Shown piece after piece: positions 25,878 to 35,293 of a stretch of DNA of 55,668 nt. Made by a program: the position numbers and the translations under genes. Within the stretch, counting starts at the first letter, position 1; every line of letters starts with the position of its first letter. The notes beneath the pieces were generated by a model. It searched no databases and was not told the DNA's origin. It was given only the letters and a program-made list of their open reading frames with translations. Source of the stretch: Scopulibacillus darangshiensis (GTDB lineage Bacteria > Bacillota > Bacilli > Bacillales > Sporolactobacillaceae); the NCBI RefSeq assembly GCF_004341035.1, contig NZ_SLXK01000029.1, forward strand, positions 1-55,668, given 5' to 3'.

Positions 25878-26348
25878 GTGATGGATTTTATAAAACGGAC
25901 AATCAATTTGGCACTAGAAAGTGTTGAAAAAGGCGGCCGACCGTTTGCGTGTATCGTGGCGCGTGATGGTGAGATTATCGCCGAAAGCCCTAATTTAGTC
26001 GAACAAACCCAAGATCCAACAGCACATGCTGAGGTGATGGCGATAAGAAAAGCCTGCATGACATTAAAAACGGAACATTTAACCGGCTGTGATATCTATA
26101 TCCTTGCCAGCCCATGTCCGATGTGCTTGGGGGCTTTATACTACTGCAGTCCGGACCGGGTCATATACATTACAACACGCGAGGAATATTCCTCCTATTA
26201 TAAGGATAACCGTAAATATTTTGAACTTGAAACTTTCTACAGTGAATATGGCAAACCTGCCGAAGAACGCCGGCTGCCAATGATTCACAAACCGAATGGG
26301 GAAAGTATAAACGTGTACAAGCGTTGGGAGCAATTAAACAGGGCATGA
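25878..26348 (+). CDS. CDA-fold nucleobase deaminase (guanine deaminase-like)
   Basis: A 156-aa zinc deaminase with HAEVMAIRKA (His and catalytic Glu, about 55-64) and PCPMCLGALYY (two zinc Cys). Its size and the sequence order, including the late KPAEERRLP, match B. subtilis guanine deaminase GuaD (KPAEERTIP). The substrate is therefore probably guanine or a similar aminated purine or pyrimidine. The GTG at 25878 and ATG at 25881 are both possible starts; the ribosome site is weak. It lies between the two amidohydrolases, implying sequential removal of ring amino groups. Confidence 0.8.
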   Translation: MMDFIKRTINLALESVEKGGRPFACIVARDGEIIAESPNLVEQTQDPTAHAEVMAIRKACMTLKTEHLTGCDIYILASPCPMCLGALYYCSPDRVIYITTREEYSSYYKDNRKYFELETFYSEYGKPAEERRLPMIHKPNGESINVYKRWEQLNRA

Positions 26349-26374
26349 CATCTGCACAAAAAGGAGGATCTTCA

Positions 26375-27598
26375 ATGGAAAATTATTGGTTAACCAATGT
26401 ACGGCTCGAGACCGGCTTTACTTATGAGGACGGTATTGCGACTGGCACTAAAACCGGATTGTTTCATCTTAAAATTGAGGATGGGGAAATAAAAGACATC
26501 GTTTCATCAGATACCGCCCTTCCAAGTGAGGCCTCAACGCAAGACGCCGGTTCTTTATTGGCTTTGCCTAATTTTGCTGAAATGCACATTCATATCGATA
26601 AAACTTATTATGGCGGGACTTGGAAAGCTCCAACACCATTTAAAAACATTTTTACGAGGATTAACGAGGAACAGAAGTTACTGCCAAAGTTATTGCCAAC
26701 AGCGAAAGAACGAGCGGAAAAAATTCTCGAACTAGAACTTCAAAATGGAACAACTTTTGTCAGGACTCACTGTAATATCGATCAAGTTGTAGGATTAAAA
26801 AATCTAGAAGCCACAATGCTCGCTTTAGAATCATATAAAGACAAAATGGAAGCAGAAATTGTCGCTTTTCCCCAACACGGATTACTGAGAAGTCATTCTG
26901 TGCAATTAGTAAAGGAAGCCATGCGGTCGGGAGCAAACTTAGTCGGTTCCGTAGATCCAGCTACCGTCGATAATAATATAGAAAAGTCATTAACCACTTT
27001 AATGGATATAGCCGTAGAATTTGACGCGGGTATAGACTTTCACTTACATGATAGCGGACAATTAGGAACCTATACGATGAAAAGGTTAGCGGATTTAACG
27101 GAAGAAGCCGGGTGGCATAACCGGGTCACTGTCAGCCATGCACTTGGGCTCGGTGATGTTTCTGAAAAAGATGCCGCAGAAATAGCAGAGCGGTTTGCAA
27201 ATCTTGGGATTAGCATTACCTCAACTGTTCCCGTAAGACAAGCTGTCATTCCGATCCCGCTTCTCCATGAAAAGAGTGTCCGTGTCATGTTAGGCAATGA
27301 TACGATTATCGATCATTGGAATCCTTTTGGCACGGGAGATATGTTGGTTAAAGCCAATACACTCGCCCAAAGGTTCCACTGGATTCACGAGCAAGCTTTA
27401 GCAAAAGCTTTAGGTTTTGTTACAAACGGATCCACACCTCTTGATGAGAACGGAAATCAGGCGTGGCCAAAAATTGGCGATCCGGCAAACCTTACTTTAG
27501 TCGAAGCATCTTGCTCAGCGGAAGCCGTTGCTAGAGTATCAAATCGTCATGCTGTGATCTATAGAGGAAACACCGTGGCAGGCACTTTAACATCTTAA
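26375..27598 (+). CDS. Cytosine deaminase-like amidohydrolase, paralogue 2
   Basis: A 407-aa protein from ATG 26375, with AAGGAGG seven bases upstream; the frame runs 17 codons further, overlapping the previous gene. The metal-site motifs are HIHIDK, FPQHG, HLHDSG, SHALGLG and GNDTIID. The Asp in place of the usual Glu is shared with paralogue 1. Main differences lie in the middle loops (NIFTRINEEQKLLPKLLP against FERFEIEKDSLKSLP) and after SVP/TVP, so the two probably act on different substrates or form a heteromer. Same operon. Confidence 0.8.
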   Translation: MENYWLTNVRLETGFTYEDGIATGTKTGLFHLKIEDGEIKDIVSSDTALPSEASTQDAGSLLALPNFAEMHIHIDKTYYGGTWKAPTPFKNIFTRINEEQKLLPKLLPTAKERAEKILELELQNGTTFVRTHCNIDQVVGLKNLEATMLALESYKDKMEAEIVAFPQHGLLRSHSVQLVKEAMRSGANLVGSVDPATVDNNIEKSLTTLMDIAVEFDAGIDFHLHDSGQLGTYTMKRLADLTEEAGWHNRVTVSHALGLGDVSEKDAAEIAERFANLGISITSTVPVRQAVIPIPLLHEKSVRVMLGNDTIIDHWNPFGTGDMLVKANTLAQRFHWIHEQALAKALGFVTNGSTPLDENGNQAWPKIGDPANLTLVEASCSAEAVARVSNRHAVIYRGNTVAGTLTS

Positions 27599-27719
27599 CA
27601 AATTAAACCCGCCGCCCCCGGGGCATGTATATTCCCGGGAGCGTGCGTATGAGCTTACTGCATAAATAATTATATGAATATTTTGAACAAAACCACTCAT
27701 CAGAAAGGATTTTGGATCT

Positions 27720-27920
27720 ATGAAAAAAATTTATTTTCTGGTTTTAATCCCTATTTCATTTATAATAGGCACTCCTATTTTTGCGAATAAAGTGACGCCA
27801 TACATCTTAGGCATGCCCTTTTTCATGTTTTTCGTTTGTTTATCCATGATTTTAACTTCTCTTACTCTCCTTACCATTAATAAATTTACCGTTGAAACAA
27901 AGGGGGAAGATTCCAAATGA
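27720..27920 (+). CDS. DUF3311-type small membrane protein
   Basis: A 66-aa protein with two membrane helices (IYFLVLIPISFIIGTPIF and MPFFMFFVCLSMILTSLTLL), as in DUF3311 proteins. These small proteins habitually precede sodium:solute symporter genes and are thought to be a subunit or stabiliser of the symporter. Its stop overlaps the next start (ATGA), showing tight coupling. 121 bases without an obvious terminator separate it from the second amidohydrolase. Confidence 0.75.
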   Translation: MKKIYFLVLIPISFIIGTPIFANKVTPYILGMPFFMFFVCLSMILTSLTLLTINKFTVETKGEDSK

Positions 27921-29398
27921 TAGTTTCCTTACTTATTATTGGCCTGTTTCTTTTGCTCACTTTATGGCTAGGCATTAGCGCAAGAAAAGGCAAGGATATG
28001 GATCTGGAACAATGGGCGGTGGGCGGACGCGGATTTGGCACCATTTTTGTATTTGTATTATTGGCTGGTGAGACATATACGACATTTACCTTCTTAGGGG
28101 GAAGCGGTGCGGCATATGGCACTGGTGGTCCCGCCTTGTTTATCCTTGTATACGGGTCACTGGCGAATATTATCGGCTACTGGGTGTTGCCTCGAATTTG
28201 GAAGTACGCAAAAGAAAAACAACTCGTATCACAACCAGATTATTTTGTAAGCAAATACAATAGCAAAGGATTAGGTCTATTAGTAACGGTCGTATCAGTT
28301 GCTGCCTTGATTCCGTACTTGGTTATGCAGTTCAAAGGTCTTGGCATTATTGTATCGGAAGCTTCCTACGGGGCCATCTCTCCAACTGTATCCGTCTGGG
28401 TATCAATGGTCACACTTGTTATTTATGTTATGATATCAGGCATTCACAGTTCTGCACGGACCGCCGTTATAAAAGACATCATGATCTTAGGCATCGTGTT
28501 ATTTTTAGGTATATATTTACCGATTCATTATTATGGTGGATTTCAAGATATGTTTCAAGGGATTGAAAGCGCCAAACCGGGATTCCTTATGTTGGACTCC
28601 GAGGGAAACAGTCCTTCCTGGTTTATTTCAACAGTGGTCCTGCTTTCTTTAGGATTTTATATGTATCCACACACATTCAGTTCTCTTTATTCGTCAAAAA
28701 GCGCTCATGCACTGCGTAAAAATGTCAGTATCATGCCTCTATATGCATTGGTCATAGTATTTGTCTTTTTTGTTGGGTTTGCAGCCATTTTGCAAGTTCC
28801 CGGATTAAAAGGAGAAAATGTCGATTTGGCCTTGTTCCGATTATCCCTGCAGACGTTTGACCCTTGGGTTATCGGCTTAATTGGAGCAGCCGGATTGTTA
28901 ACAGCCCTAGTGCCGGGGTCAATGATGCTAATGGCCACTTCCACATTAATTGCGAAGAATATATATAAAGTGTTTGCTCATTCCGCAGATGATCAAAAGG
29001 TTAGCAAAGTTGCCAGAAGTCTCGTCCCTTTTGTCGGGTTAGCTGCCGTGTGGTTCACTCTTTACGGAACAAGTACTATAGCCTCTCTTATAATCGTAGG
29101 CTCTAGTTTAATCACTCAATTAACACCTTCAGTGCTATTGGCATTACCTAAGAGACCCATCCTTACCGCACAAGGCTCGTTTTCCGGAATTGTGACCGGT
29201 GTCATCATCGTTTCTTATCTCACCCTAACCGGCACAACTATCGGATCACTTTTTCCGTCCCTCCCGCAAGTAGTAAAAGACATTAATATTGGATTAATAG
29301 CATTGATCATAAATGTGATTGTCAGCCTTTCAGTTAGTTTTATTCAAAAAGCCGCAATGGCCAAAACTAAAACGAAAAAGACCTACGGCGTGTCTTAA
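27917..29398 (+). CDS. Sodium:solute symporter family protein
   Basis: A 493-aa SSS-family transporter with about thirteen membrane helices. The N-terminal LEQWAVGGRGFGTIFVFVLL and GETYTTFTFLGGSGAAYGTG are the family hallmarks of pantothenate/proline-like members. The C-terminus is basic and cytoplasmic. It overlaps DUF3311 by four bases. As the only importer in the sigma-54 operon it should bring in the substrate of the two amidohydrolases. Substrate identity cannot be read from the sequence. Confidence 0.85.
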   Translation: MIVSLLIIGLFLLLTLWLGISARKGKDMDLEQWAVGGRGFGTIFVFVLLAGETYTTFTFLGGSGAAYGTGGPALFILVYGSLANIIGYWVLPRIWKYAKEKQLVSQPDYFVSKYNSKGLGLLVTVVSVAALIPYLVMQFKGLGIIVSEASYGAISPTVSVWVSMVTLVIYVMISGIHSSARTAVIKDIMILGIVLFLGIYLPIHYYGGFQDMFQGIESAKPGFLMLDSEGNSPSWFISTVVLLSLGFYMYPHTFSSLYSSKSAHALRKNVSIMPLYALVIVFVFFVGFAAILQVPGLKGENVDLALFRLSLQTFDPWVIGLIGAAGLLTALVPGSMMLMATSTLIAKNIYKVFAHSADDQKVSKVARSLVPFVGLAAVWFTLYGTSTIASLIIVGSSLITQLTPSVLLALPKRPILTAQGSFSGIVTGVIIVSYLTLTGTTIGSLFPSLPQVVKDINIGLIALIINVIVSLSVSFIQKAAMAKTKTKKTYGVS

Positions 29399-29578
29399 TA
29401 GTTATATATTTTTGATAGCACAACAGCCGCGTTGCCACCGGAGTAATGAAGAATATTTCTAAGTATAATCATTAGCCTTGCATTAACTTAATTTCATTTT
29501 GTCAAGTAACTTTTTGAATTATTTATGGGTTATTGTCCCTTAATTGTCATTTTTTGAACTAAATAGGTATAAAAAATC

Positions 29579-29967
<389 letters not shown>

Positions 29968-30071
29968 TGATGGTATGAAAAGGAAAAGGACCTCTCTTGC
30001 GCTTTTGCCATAAATTGCACTGGGGAGGTTTTATAAATTCAGCATTTAGACATCGGGGGCTTATTCTGGGG

Positions 30072-30992
30072 TTAACTGACATTTTGCTTCTTTAAAGCGA
30101 TGTCAATCAGTTGTTCGGCTTGTTCAATGGTATCACTTTTATACAAGTTAGCGATCAGTGCGTTAAGCACATCGATTTCCGAAACTCTGTTGATTTTTTC
30201 ATTGATCTCGATTGATACCATCCCGAAACGTGATTCCATGTAAGTTTGAATAGCCTCTTTCTTTCCCCTAACTAGCCCTTCCTGCATCCCCTCTTGTTCC
30301 CCTTCTTCGTAAATCCTTCTGAAGACCCTAGTCATCCTTAACACCTCCATCATTTTATTGATATAAGCATCATCCAAATATTTATCACCAATAGCAATAG
30401 AAGTAGCCATCAAACGAAAACGTTGCTCCTCATCTTTTAACCTTTTGGCAAGTTCCACAACTTCAGCAGCTAAATCCGAACGTTTTTTCTGTGTTTTCAT
30501 GAGTGGGAGGAAAATGAGCTTCAACTGGTCTTCATCCGTTAGTATTTCCCTGTTCAATATTTTATTCGTCAAATTATAAAAGATGGCATCACCGTCAAAG
30601 TCCTTCATATAAATAGCCTTTGCATGATACCGGATCGATCCATGGTCGAGGCTTTCTTCCGCCTGATTCACATCAGATCCGTAAATCACAAATGTTTTAA
30701 TCAGTTTGCGTTTCTTTTCATATAGTGCCGTATCATAAAGCTTAAATCGTTCAAGTTCATTAATGTGAAATTGGGTTTGAAATTCAAGGTGTAGAAGGCT
30801 TTCATCCTTTAAGGCAAATACAAAATCCATCCGTCTATCTCTGACCTCAATCAAAGGCAGATCTGTAGATTCAACTTTTATAATCGGCGCCGTATAAATG
30901 CCGTAAAAGTCTAATGCTTTCTTACCGAATTGTTCCGTCATGGCTTTAAAAATGATATCATAATTTTGCTTTGATACATTTTTATGTTCCAT
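30072..30992 (-). CDS. Rpn-type PD-(D/E)XK nuclease / putative transposase
   Basis: A 306-aa member of the Rpn family (recombination-promoting nucleases, often annotated as putative transposases). It begins NYDIIFKAMTEQFGKKALDF. The nuclease core shows RRMDFVFALKDESLLHLEFQ (about 53-72) with the D-x(n)-E-x-Q catalytic pattern. A helical C-terminus holds EGEQEGMQEGLVRGKKEAIQ. Full length appears intact. It sits alone among gene remnants. Confidence 0.8.
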   Translation of the reverse strand: MEHKNVSKQNYDIIFKAMTEQFGKKALDFYGIYTAPIIKVESTDLPLIEVRDRRMDFVFALKDESLLHLEFQTQFHINELERFKLYDTALYEKKRKLIKTFVIYGSDVNQAEESLDHGSIRYHAKAIYMKDFDGDAIFYNLTNKILNREILTDEDQLKLIFLPLMKTQKKRSDLAAEVVELAKRLKDEEQRFRLMATSIAIGDKYLDDAYINKMMEVLRMTRVFRRIYEEGEQEGMQEGLVRGKKEAIQTYMESRFGMVSIEINEKINRVSEIDVLNALIANLYKSDTIEQAEQLIDIALKKQNVS

Positions 30993-31189
30993 TCTACACC
31001 TCTTTGATCATATTATAGCATCATTATCTGTTTGTAATGGTCCAAATGGTACAACAGTAAATTAATTATTACCTCTTCCGTTATACGAATGCGCGTTCTT
31101 ATACAGAGTATACTACCCCCTCTTTCCTTAACTGTCAACTAATAAATGCACGACGAAATTTGGTGATGGAAGGCCCTTCTTCCAAATTT

Positions 31190-31501
31190 TCACTTTTCCG
31201 CCGGAGCTGACGGTTGAAGCTGTTTCTCTTTTTTTACAAGAGATCTGCCTTTTCCCGTTACCTTTGCTTCAGAAGGCGAATGACCACTATTTATTAAGTG
31301 ACGAATCACACTCGTCATCTCAGCGTTCGTTTCAGGATCTGCCAGACTAAAATGTCCTCTAAAATTTTCATAATAAATAGCATTGATGCGGTAAACGAAC
31401 CAACCTAGAATTGGTGCAGCGGCCGCACCGATAAAGTTCCGCATCGTATGGAGCGAAACGGAACGCATAGAAGCATGATGAATATCGCCCGCAAGCGCCG
31501 T
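31190..31501 (-). pseudogene. MFS (DHA2/EmrB-type) transporter fragment
   Basis: The open frame starts directly after an in-frame TAG at 31502-31504 and reads ALAGDIHHASMRSVSLHTMR, then NFIGAAAAPILGWFVYRINA. This is the late-helix region of a 14-helix drug-exporter-type MFS protein, followed by loop sequence IYYENFRGHFSLADPETNAE and a charged tail. It covers only a small part of such a protein (about 500 aa) and has no plausible start. Family assignment is from remembered motifs. Nothing else coding is visible in 30993-31651. Confidence 0.55.
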
Positions 31502-31545
31502 CTATATCGCATTTTATTCGGCTAACCAAGTATCTTTGGTTGCAC

Positions 31546-31581
31546 AAAGGCATTCGCCACGTATGTATGGCGAATGCCTTT
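31546..31581. terminator. Hairpin downstream of the acid-sugar operon
   Basis: Arms AAAGGCATTCGCCA and TGGCGAATGCCTTT with an eight-base loop, about 70 bases after the last gene. The T-runs are short (TTT), so it may be a terminator or a 3'-end stabilising hairpin. Confidence 0.6.
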
Positions 31582-31651
31582 CAAAGATTTAAAAGGAATT
31601 ATGACATATCTTGTGTCAATCCTCTTTTCCCAATGATACAGCTTCCGCAGC

Positions 31652-32854
31652 CTAGTGTTTCACCCATTCCTCGTTTATACATACATACTTAATAGCTTGT
31701 CTAAAATAGGTAAATGCAATATGAATTTTTCCATCTGCGGTTTGTTTAATTGTTGGATATGAGTATTCCCTATTCAGCTTATCCTTAGAGTTATTCGTCA
31801 TTGCATAGCCATCGCCTACTTCAAGATTCTTAATAAATGGCCATGTTTTGCCGTTATCTTCAGATACAGCAATCGTCATTGGCGCTCTCGGCGCACCCCA
31901 GAAAGCTGGCTTGCCTGCATCTTTTTTCCGGTCATCATTGCTCGCGTCAGGTAATGGGTCAATTTGATTTTCTTCATCATCCTCAATCTCATCATATAAG
32001 GATGTTCTTCGTTCCGTACAATGATCAGCATTTATATTATTAAACACTAAAGCCAAGTGTCCATTCTTTAACTTCGTAACTTGAATGGAAGAATTATTAT
32101 TGGGTAATTCTGTTGCAGATGGTTTACTCCAGCTCCTTCCATAATCGCTAGAATAGCTGGCATAAATATTGTCAGCCCAACGGCTGCGGAATAATGCGAA
32201 AAGAGTACCATCGTTTAACTTTTCAATATTCATATGGACACAGCCCAAACTATTAGGCACTTTATATTCTTTCCAATTTTTTCCTTGGTCTTTTGAAATC
32301 TTAACAGCACTTATATCCTTATCACCCGTCCATTTCTGTCCGAGTGATGTCTTACAATACCAGATCGGCAAAAGCCATTCGCCGTTATCGAGTACAATAA
32401 TTGGTTGTCTAATGAAAGTTCCAGGGGTATCAAACAATGTTCTAATAGGGCCCCAAGTATAGCCATTATCCTCCGAAGTACGGTATCTAACAACGGCTGT
32501 ACCTTGATTACCGGATTTTTGGGCAGTGTATAATAGCCAAAGCTTGCCATTAGGGCTATTGAACAACACTGGATTTTGTTCGGAACAGGAAGGGTCATTA
32601 GAGACTTTAACGGCCCGGGACCACTTACCAGATCCCTTCTTCAATCTCGACATATAAATATGGATATCTGACATACCTTCTTGTGTTCCCGCAAACCAAA
32701 CACATAATAGATCACCATTATCAAGCGGCAATAAATTAGATGCATGATTCTGTACACGACCTGAAGAAAAATAAGTCTCTGTCCGATCCAAATCACTGGT
32801 TACCTGTTTCAATTTCCCATCAAATTCTCTATTAGAAACCGATACATTTTCCAT
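31652..32854 (-). CDS. BNR/Asp-box sialidase-like protein, probably cytoplasmic
   Basis: About 400 aa from ATG 32852-32854, eight bases after GGAG; a GTG three codons earlier is an alternative. It shows a six-bladed propeller pattern with four Asp boxes: SEDNGYTWGP, SKDQGKNWKE, SSDYGRSWSK and SEDNGKTWPF. NASNLL-like and IRQPI motifs match the sialidase-2 family of exo-glycosidases. There is no signal peptide, unlike secreted sialidases, so the substrate is probably an imported small glycoside. It ends an acid-sugar operon rather than a sialic acid operon, so true sialidase activity is doubtful. Confidence 0.75.
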   Translation of the reverse strand: MENVSVSNREFDGKLKQVTSDLDRTETYFSSGRVQNHASNLLPLDNGDLLCVWFAGTQEGMSDIHIYMSRLKKGSGKWSRAVKVSNDPSCSEQNPVLFNSPNGKLWLLYTAQKSGNQGTAVVRYRTSEDNGYTWGPIRTLFDTPGTFIRQPIIVLDNGEWLLPIWYCKTSLGQKWTGDKDISAVKISKDQGKNWKEYKVPNSLGCVHMNIEKLNDGTLFALFRSRWADNIYASYSSDYGRSWSKPSATELPNNNSSIQVTKLKNGHLALVFNNINADHCTERRTSLYDEIEDDEENQIDPLPDASNDDRKKDAGKPAFWGAPRAPMTIAVSEDNGKTWPFIKNLEVGDGYAMTNNSKDKLNREYSYPTIKQTADGKIHIAFTYFRQAIKYVCINEEWVKH

Positions 32855-32871
32855 ATAAATCACTCCAAACT

Positions 32872-34221
32872 TTAGGAAATTAAAGAATGAATCAAGGTTG
32901 CAACAATCTTATAGACGCTCCAAAGGGCAAATACTGAGAGGATTCCAACAATAGCTGTGTCAACGATATTGTGGGCACGATCTCCATAAATGCTTTTCTT
33001 ATTAATAATTATTAATAATCCGATAGAAATGATTGGCAGGAAAAATACTAAAGCTGCGTTTGACACTACCGTTAATTGAACAAATCCTGGCATGTTAGGG
33101 AATACCCAAATGATTGGCAATATCAACATAAGAAAATAAATGTACTTATATGCTGGATCTTTCCTGTAATTCCCTTCATATTTTTCTTTTCTCTTATGTG
33201 AAGAAGAATAGAAACCGTCAAAGGCCAATCGGATATAGCCATCTGTTCCCCCAAGGAAAGTGCTAAAAGTGGCAGCCCATACAGCTAAATAGATAATAAT
33301 TTCTCCCGGACGGCCCAATACCTGTCCGAGGACATTCCCGAGGTCATCCACGCTGTTCACTGTAATGCCACGAGGATGTAAAATTTCAGCACCTACCACC
33401 CATACAGACAAATTCAAGATAATCATCATGATTGTGGCAAAAAGCAAGTCATATCGTTGTACTTTCCGGTGTTTTGGAGTTATATACCCTTTTTGCTTCA
33501 TCCACTCTGGATAAAGGAGATTGGCAATAGAGCCGCCGACTGCACCTATCAATGATATAGCAATGATAATAGAATCATATGCTCCCTTTTGATTTGGCAA
33601 TTCGAAAAGGAAGACGCCTTTCAGCGCTTCGCCAGGCTGAAAACCTGCCATGACAGCGACACCTACCAAACACACTGTCATGACTGCCAATATGATTTTT
33701 TGAACAAATTCAACTTGCTTATAAACAGAACGGCCTGTAATCAATAATGCCAATAGAATATTCACAACTGACCACATAATTGGATTGCCAAGATTGGTCA
33801 GATGATATAATGCATAAGAAGCCCCCGATAAACAATAAGCAGCACTGACATAACCATATAAAATGGAACCGCTTCCTAAAACGGCCGGATAATAGGGATG
33901 GAGCTTTCCATAAGCTTGAATGATACTATATTTATGCGGATTAAAAAGCTGGAACTTCGCAATAGTATTGACCAATGCGAAGCGGACAAGCAATGCAATG
34001 GCAAGCGCCCACATCAAGGTATACCCATAGTTCGCTCCGGCAACTGACGCATCGACCAGATCACCCGCACCCAACCAAGTTAAAACGACAACAATTCCCG
34101 GTCCAAATCCCTTGACATAACCCCAAAAGGTATTTGGGATAGGCGCACCTTCTTGTTGAACAATAGATGTCTCTTTCCTTATAACCGTAGTTTCTTGGTT
34201 CATGTTTGTTTTTCCGCTCAT
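32872..34221 (-). CDS. NRAMP-related transporter lacking the metal motif
   Basis: A 449-aa membrane protein with about eleven helices and NRAMP-like spacing. The first helix reads GIVVVLTWLGAGDLVDASVA: G-A-G-D replaces the D-P-G-N that binds divalent metals. The helix 6 region (GSIANLLYPEWM) lacks the M-P-H element. The protein is therefore probably not a metal transporter. It is 64 bases after pdxA2 and 17 before the sialidase-like gene, so it likely imports the sugar acid or glycoside used by this operon. Confidence 0.75.
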   Translation of the reverse strand: MSGKTNMNQETTVIRKETSIVQQEGAPIPNTFWGYVKGFGPGIVVVLTWLGAGDLVDASVAGANYGYTLMWALAIALLVRFALVNTIAKFQLFNPHKYSIIQAYGKLHPYYPAVLGSGSILYGYVSAAYCLSGASYALYHLTNLGNPIMWSVVNILLALLITGRSVYKQVEFVQKIILAVMTVCLVGVAVMAGFQPGEALKGVFLFELPNQKGAYDSIIIAISLIGAVGGSIANLLYPEWMKQKGYITPKHRKVQRYDLLFATIMMIILNLSVWVVGAEILHPRGITVNSVDDLGNVLGQVLGRPGEIIIYLAVWAATFSTFLGGTDGYIRLAFDGFYSSSHKRKEKYEGNYRKDPAYKYIYFLMLILPIIWVFPNMPGFVQLTVVSNAALVFFLPIISIGLLIIINKKSIYGDRAHNIVDTAIVGILSVFALWSVYKIVATLIHSLIS

Positions 34222-34285
34222 TTTCTTCCCACTCCCCTCATTGCCCTTTTTAGAACAGACCTAGTTCAAAATCCCTTTTCTAAGT

Positions 34286-35293
34286 TTACTTTGTAACCTT
34301 TTTGGGAGATAACTCAATAGCCGATTGAATGGCCGCAACCATGCTCCTTTCATCGGCGATATTTTTTTCGGCAATATCAAAAGCAGTGCCATGATCGACA
34401 GATGTTCTGATAATCCCTCCTTTTAACCCAACTGTGACATTTATTCCTGCTTCCAACCCTAGTACCTTAATAGGTCCATGCCCCTGATCGTGGTAACAAG
34501 CGACAACAATATCAAAATCCCCGCGGACTGCCCTGTAAAAAAGCGTATCTGCTGGATAGGGGCCGCTGACATTTATCCCTTCAGATGCAGCCCTCTTTAT
34601 TCCCGGAATAAGCTTTTCTTCTTCTTCCCCATTTCCGAACAATCCATTTTCTCCTGCATGAGGATTGATCCCGCAAACTGCGATTCTTGGGTCAGATAAA
34701 CCGGACCTTTGCAAGGTATCATGAGCTAGTTTCACAACCTTAAAAGTTCGCTCAGGTGTGATCATCTCAATGGCCTTAAGTAATCCAACATGTGTTGTTA
34801 AATGAATGACCCTTAAATTTGGGGAGGATAACATCATTGAATAATCCTTTGTACCAGTCAAATCTGCCAAAATTTCAGTATGACCGGGATAAATATGACC
34901 GCCTTTATGCAAAGCCTCTTTATTTAAGGGCGCTGTACAAATCGCTTGGATGTCGCCTTTCTTGGCTAGATCAACAGCCTTTGCAATGTACTGAAAGGCT
35001 GCGTTCCCGGCAAGGGGGGATAGATGCCCAAAAGGCAAATCTCCCGGCAATAAATCCAAATCGATACAATTAATCGTTTCAGAGGAAAAGTGGCCATCGT
35101 TTGGTTCACTCACCTTGCGAATCGTTACATTTACTCCTGTTAATTTGGCCGCTCTTTCCAATATTTTCACATCACCAATGATTAGGGGGCGGCAATTATT
35201 ATATAAGGAAGCATGCTGCAAAGCCTTTATAATGATTTCAGGTCCGACTCCTGCAGCGTCTCCCATTGTTATGCCTATCATAGGTTTCATCAT
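34286..35293 (-). CDS. pdxA2: PdxA2-type 4-phospho-four-carbon-acid dehydrogenase
   Basis: About 335 aa. I prefer the ATG at 35291-35293, six bases after AAGGAG; an ATG two codons earlier is too close to it. The PdxA fold is shown by GITMGDAAGVGPEIIIKALQ, TAPLNKEALHKGG, THVGLLKAI, NPHAGENGLFG and the metal-binding ACYHDQGHGPIKVLG. PdxA2 enzymes next to DUF1537 kinases oxidise 4-phospho-threonate or 4-phospho-erythronate, with decarboxylation to dihydroxyacetone phosphate. It overlaps the kinase gene by 56 bases. Confidence 0.85.
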   Translation of the reverse strand: MMKPMIGITMGDAAGVGPEIIIKALQHASLYNNCRPLIIGDVKILERAAKLTGVNVTIRKVSEPNDGHFSSETINCIDLDLLPGDLPFGHLSPLAGNAAFQYIAKAVDLAKKGDIQAICTAPLNKEALHKGGHIYPGHTEILADLTGTKDYSMMLSSPNLRVIHLTTHVGLLKAIEMITPERTFKVVKLAHDTLQRSGLSDPRIAVCGINPHAGENGLFGNGEEEEKLIPGIKRAASEGINVSGPYPADTLFYRAVRGDFDIVVACYHDQGHGPIKVLGLEAGINVTVGLKGGIIRTSVDHGTAFDIAEKNIADERSMVAAIQSAIELSPKKVTK

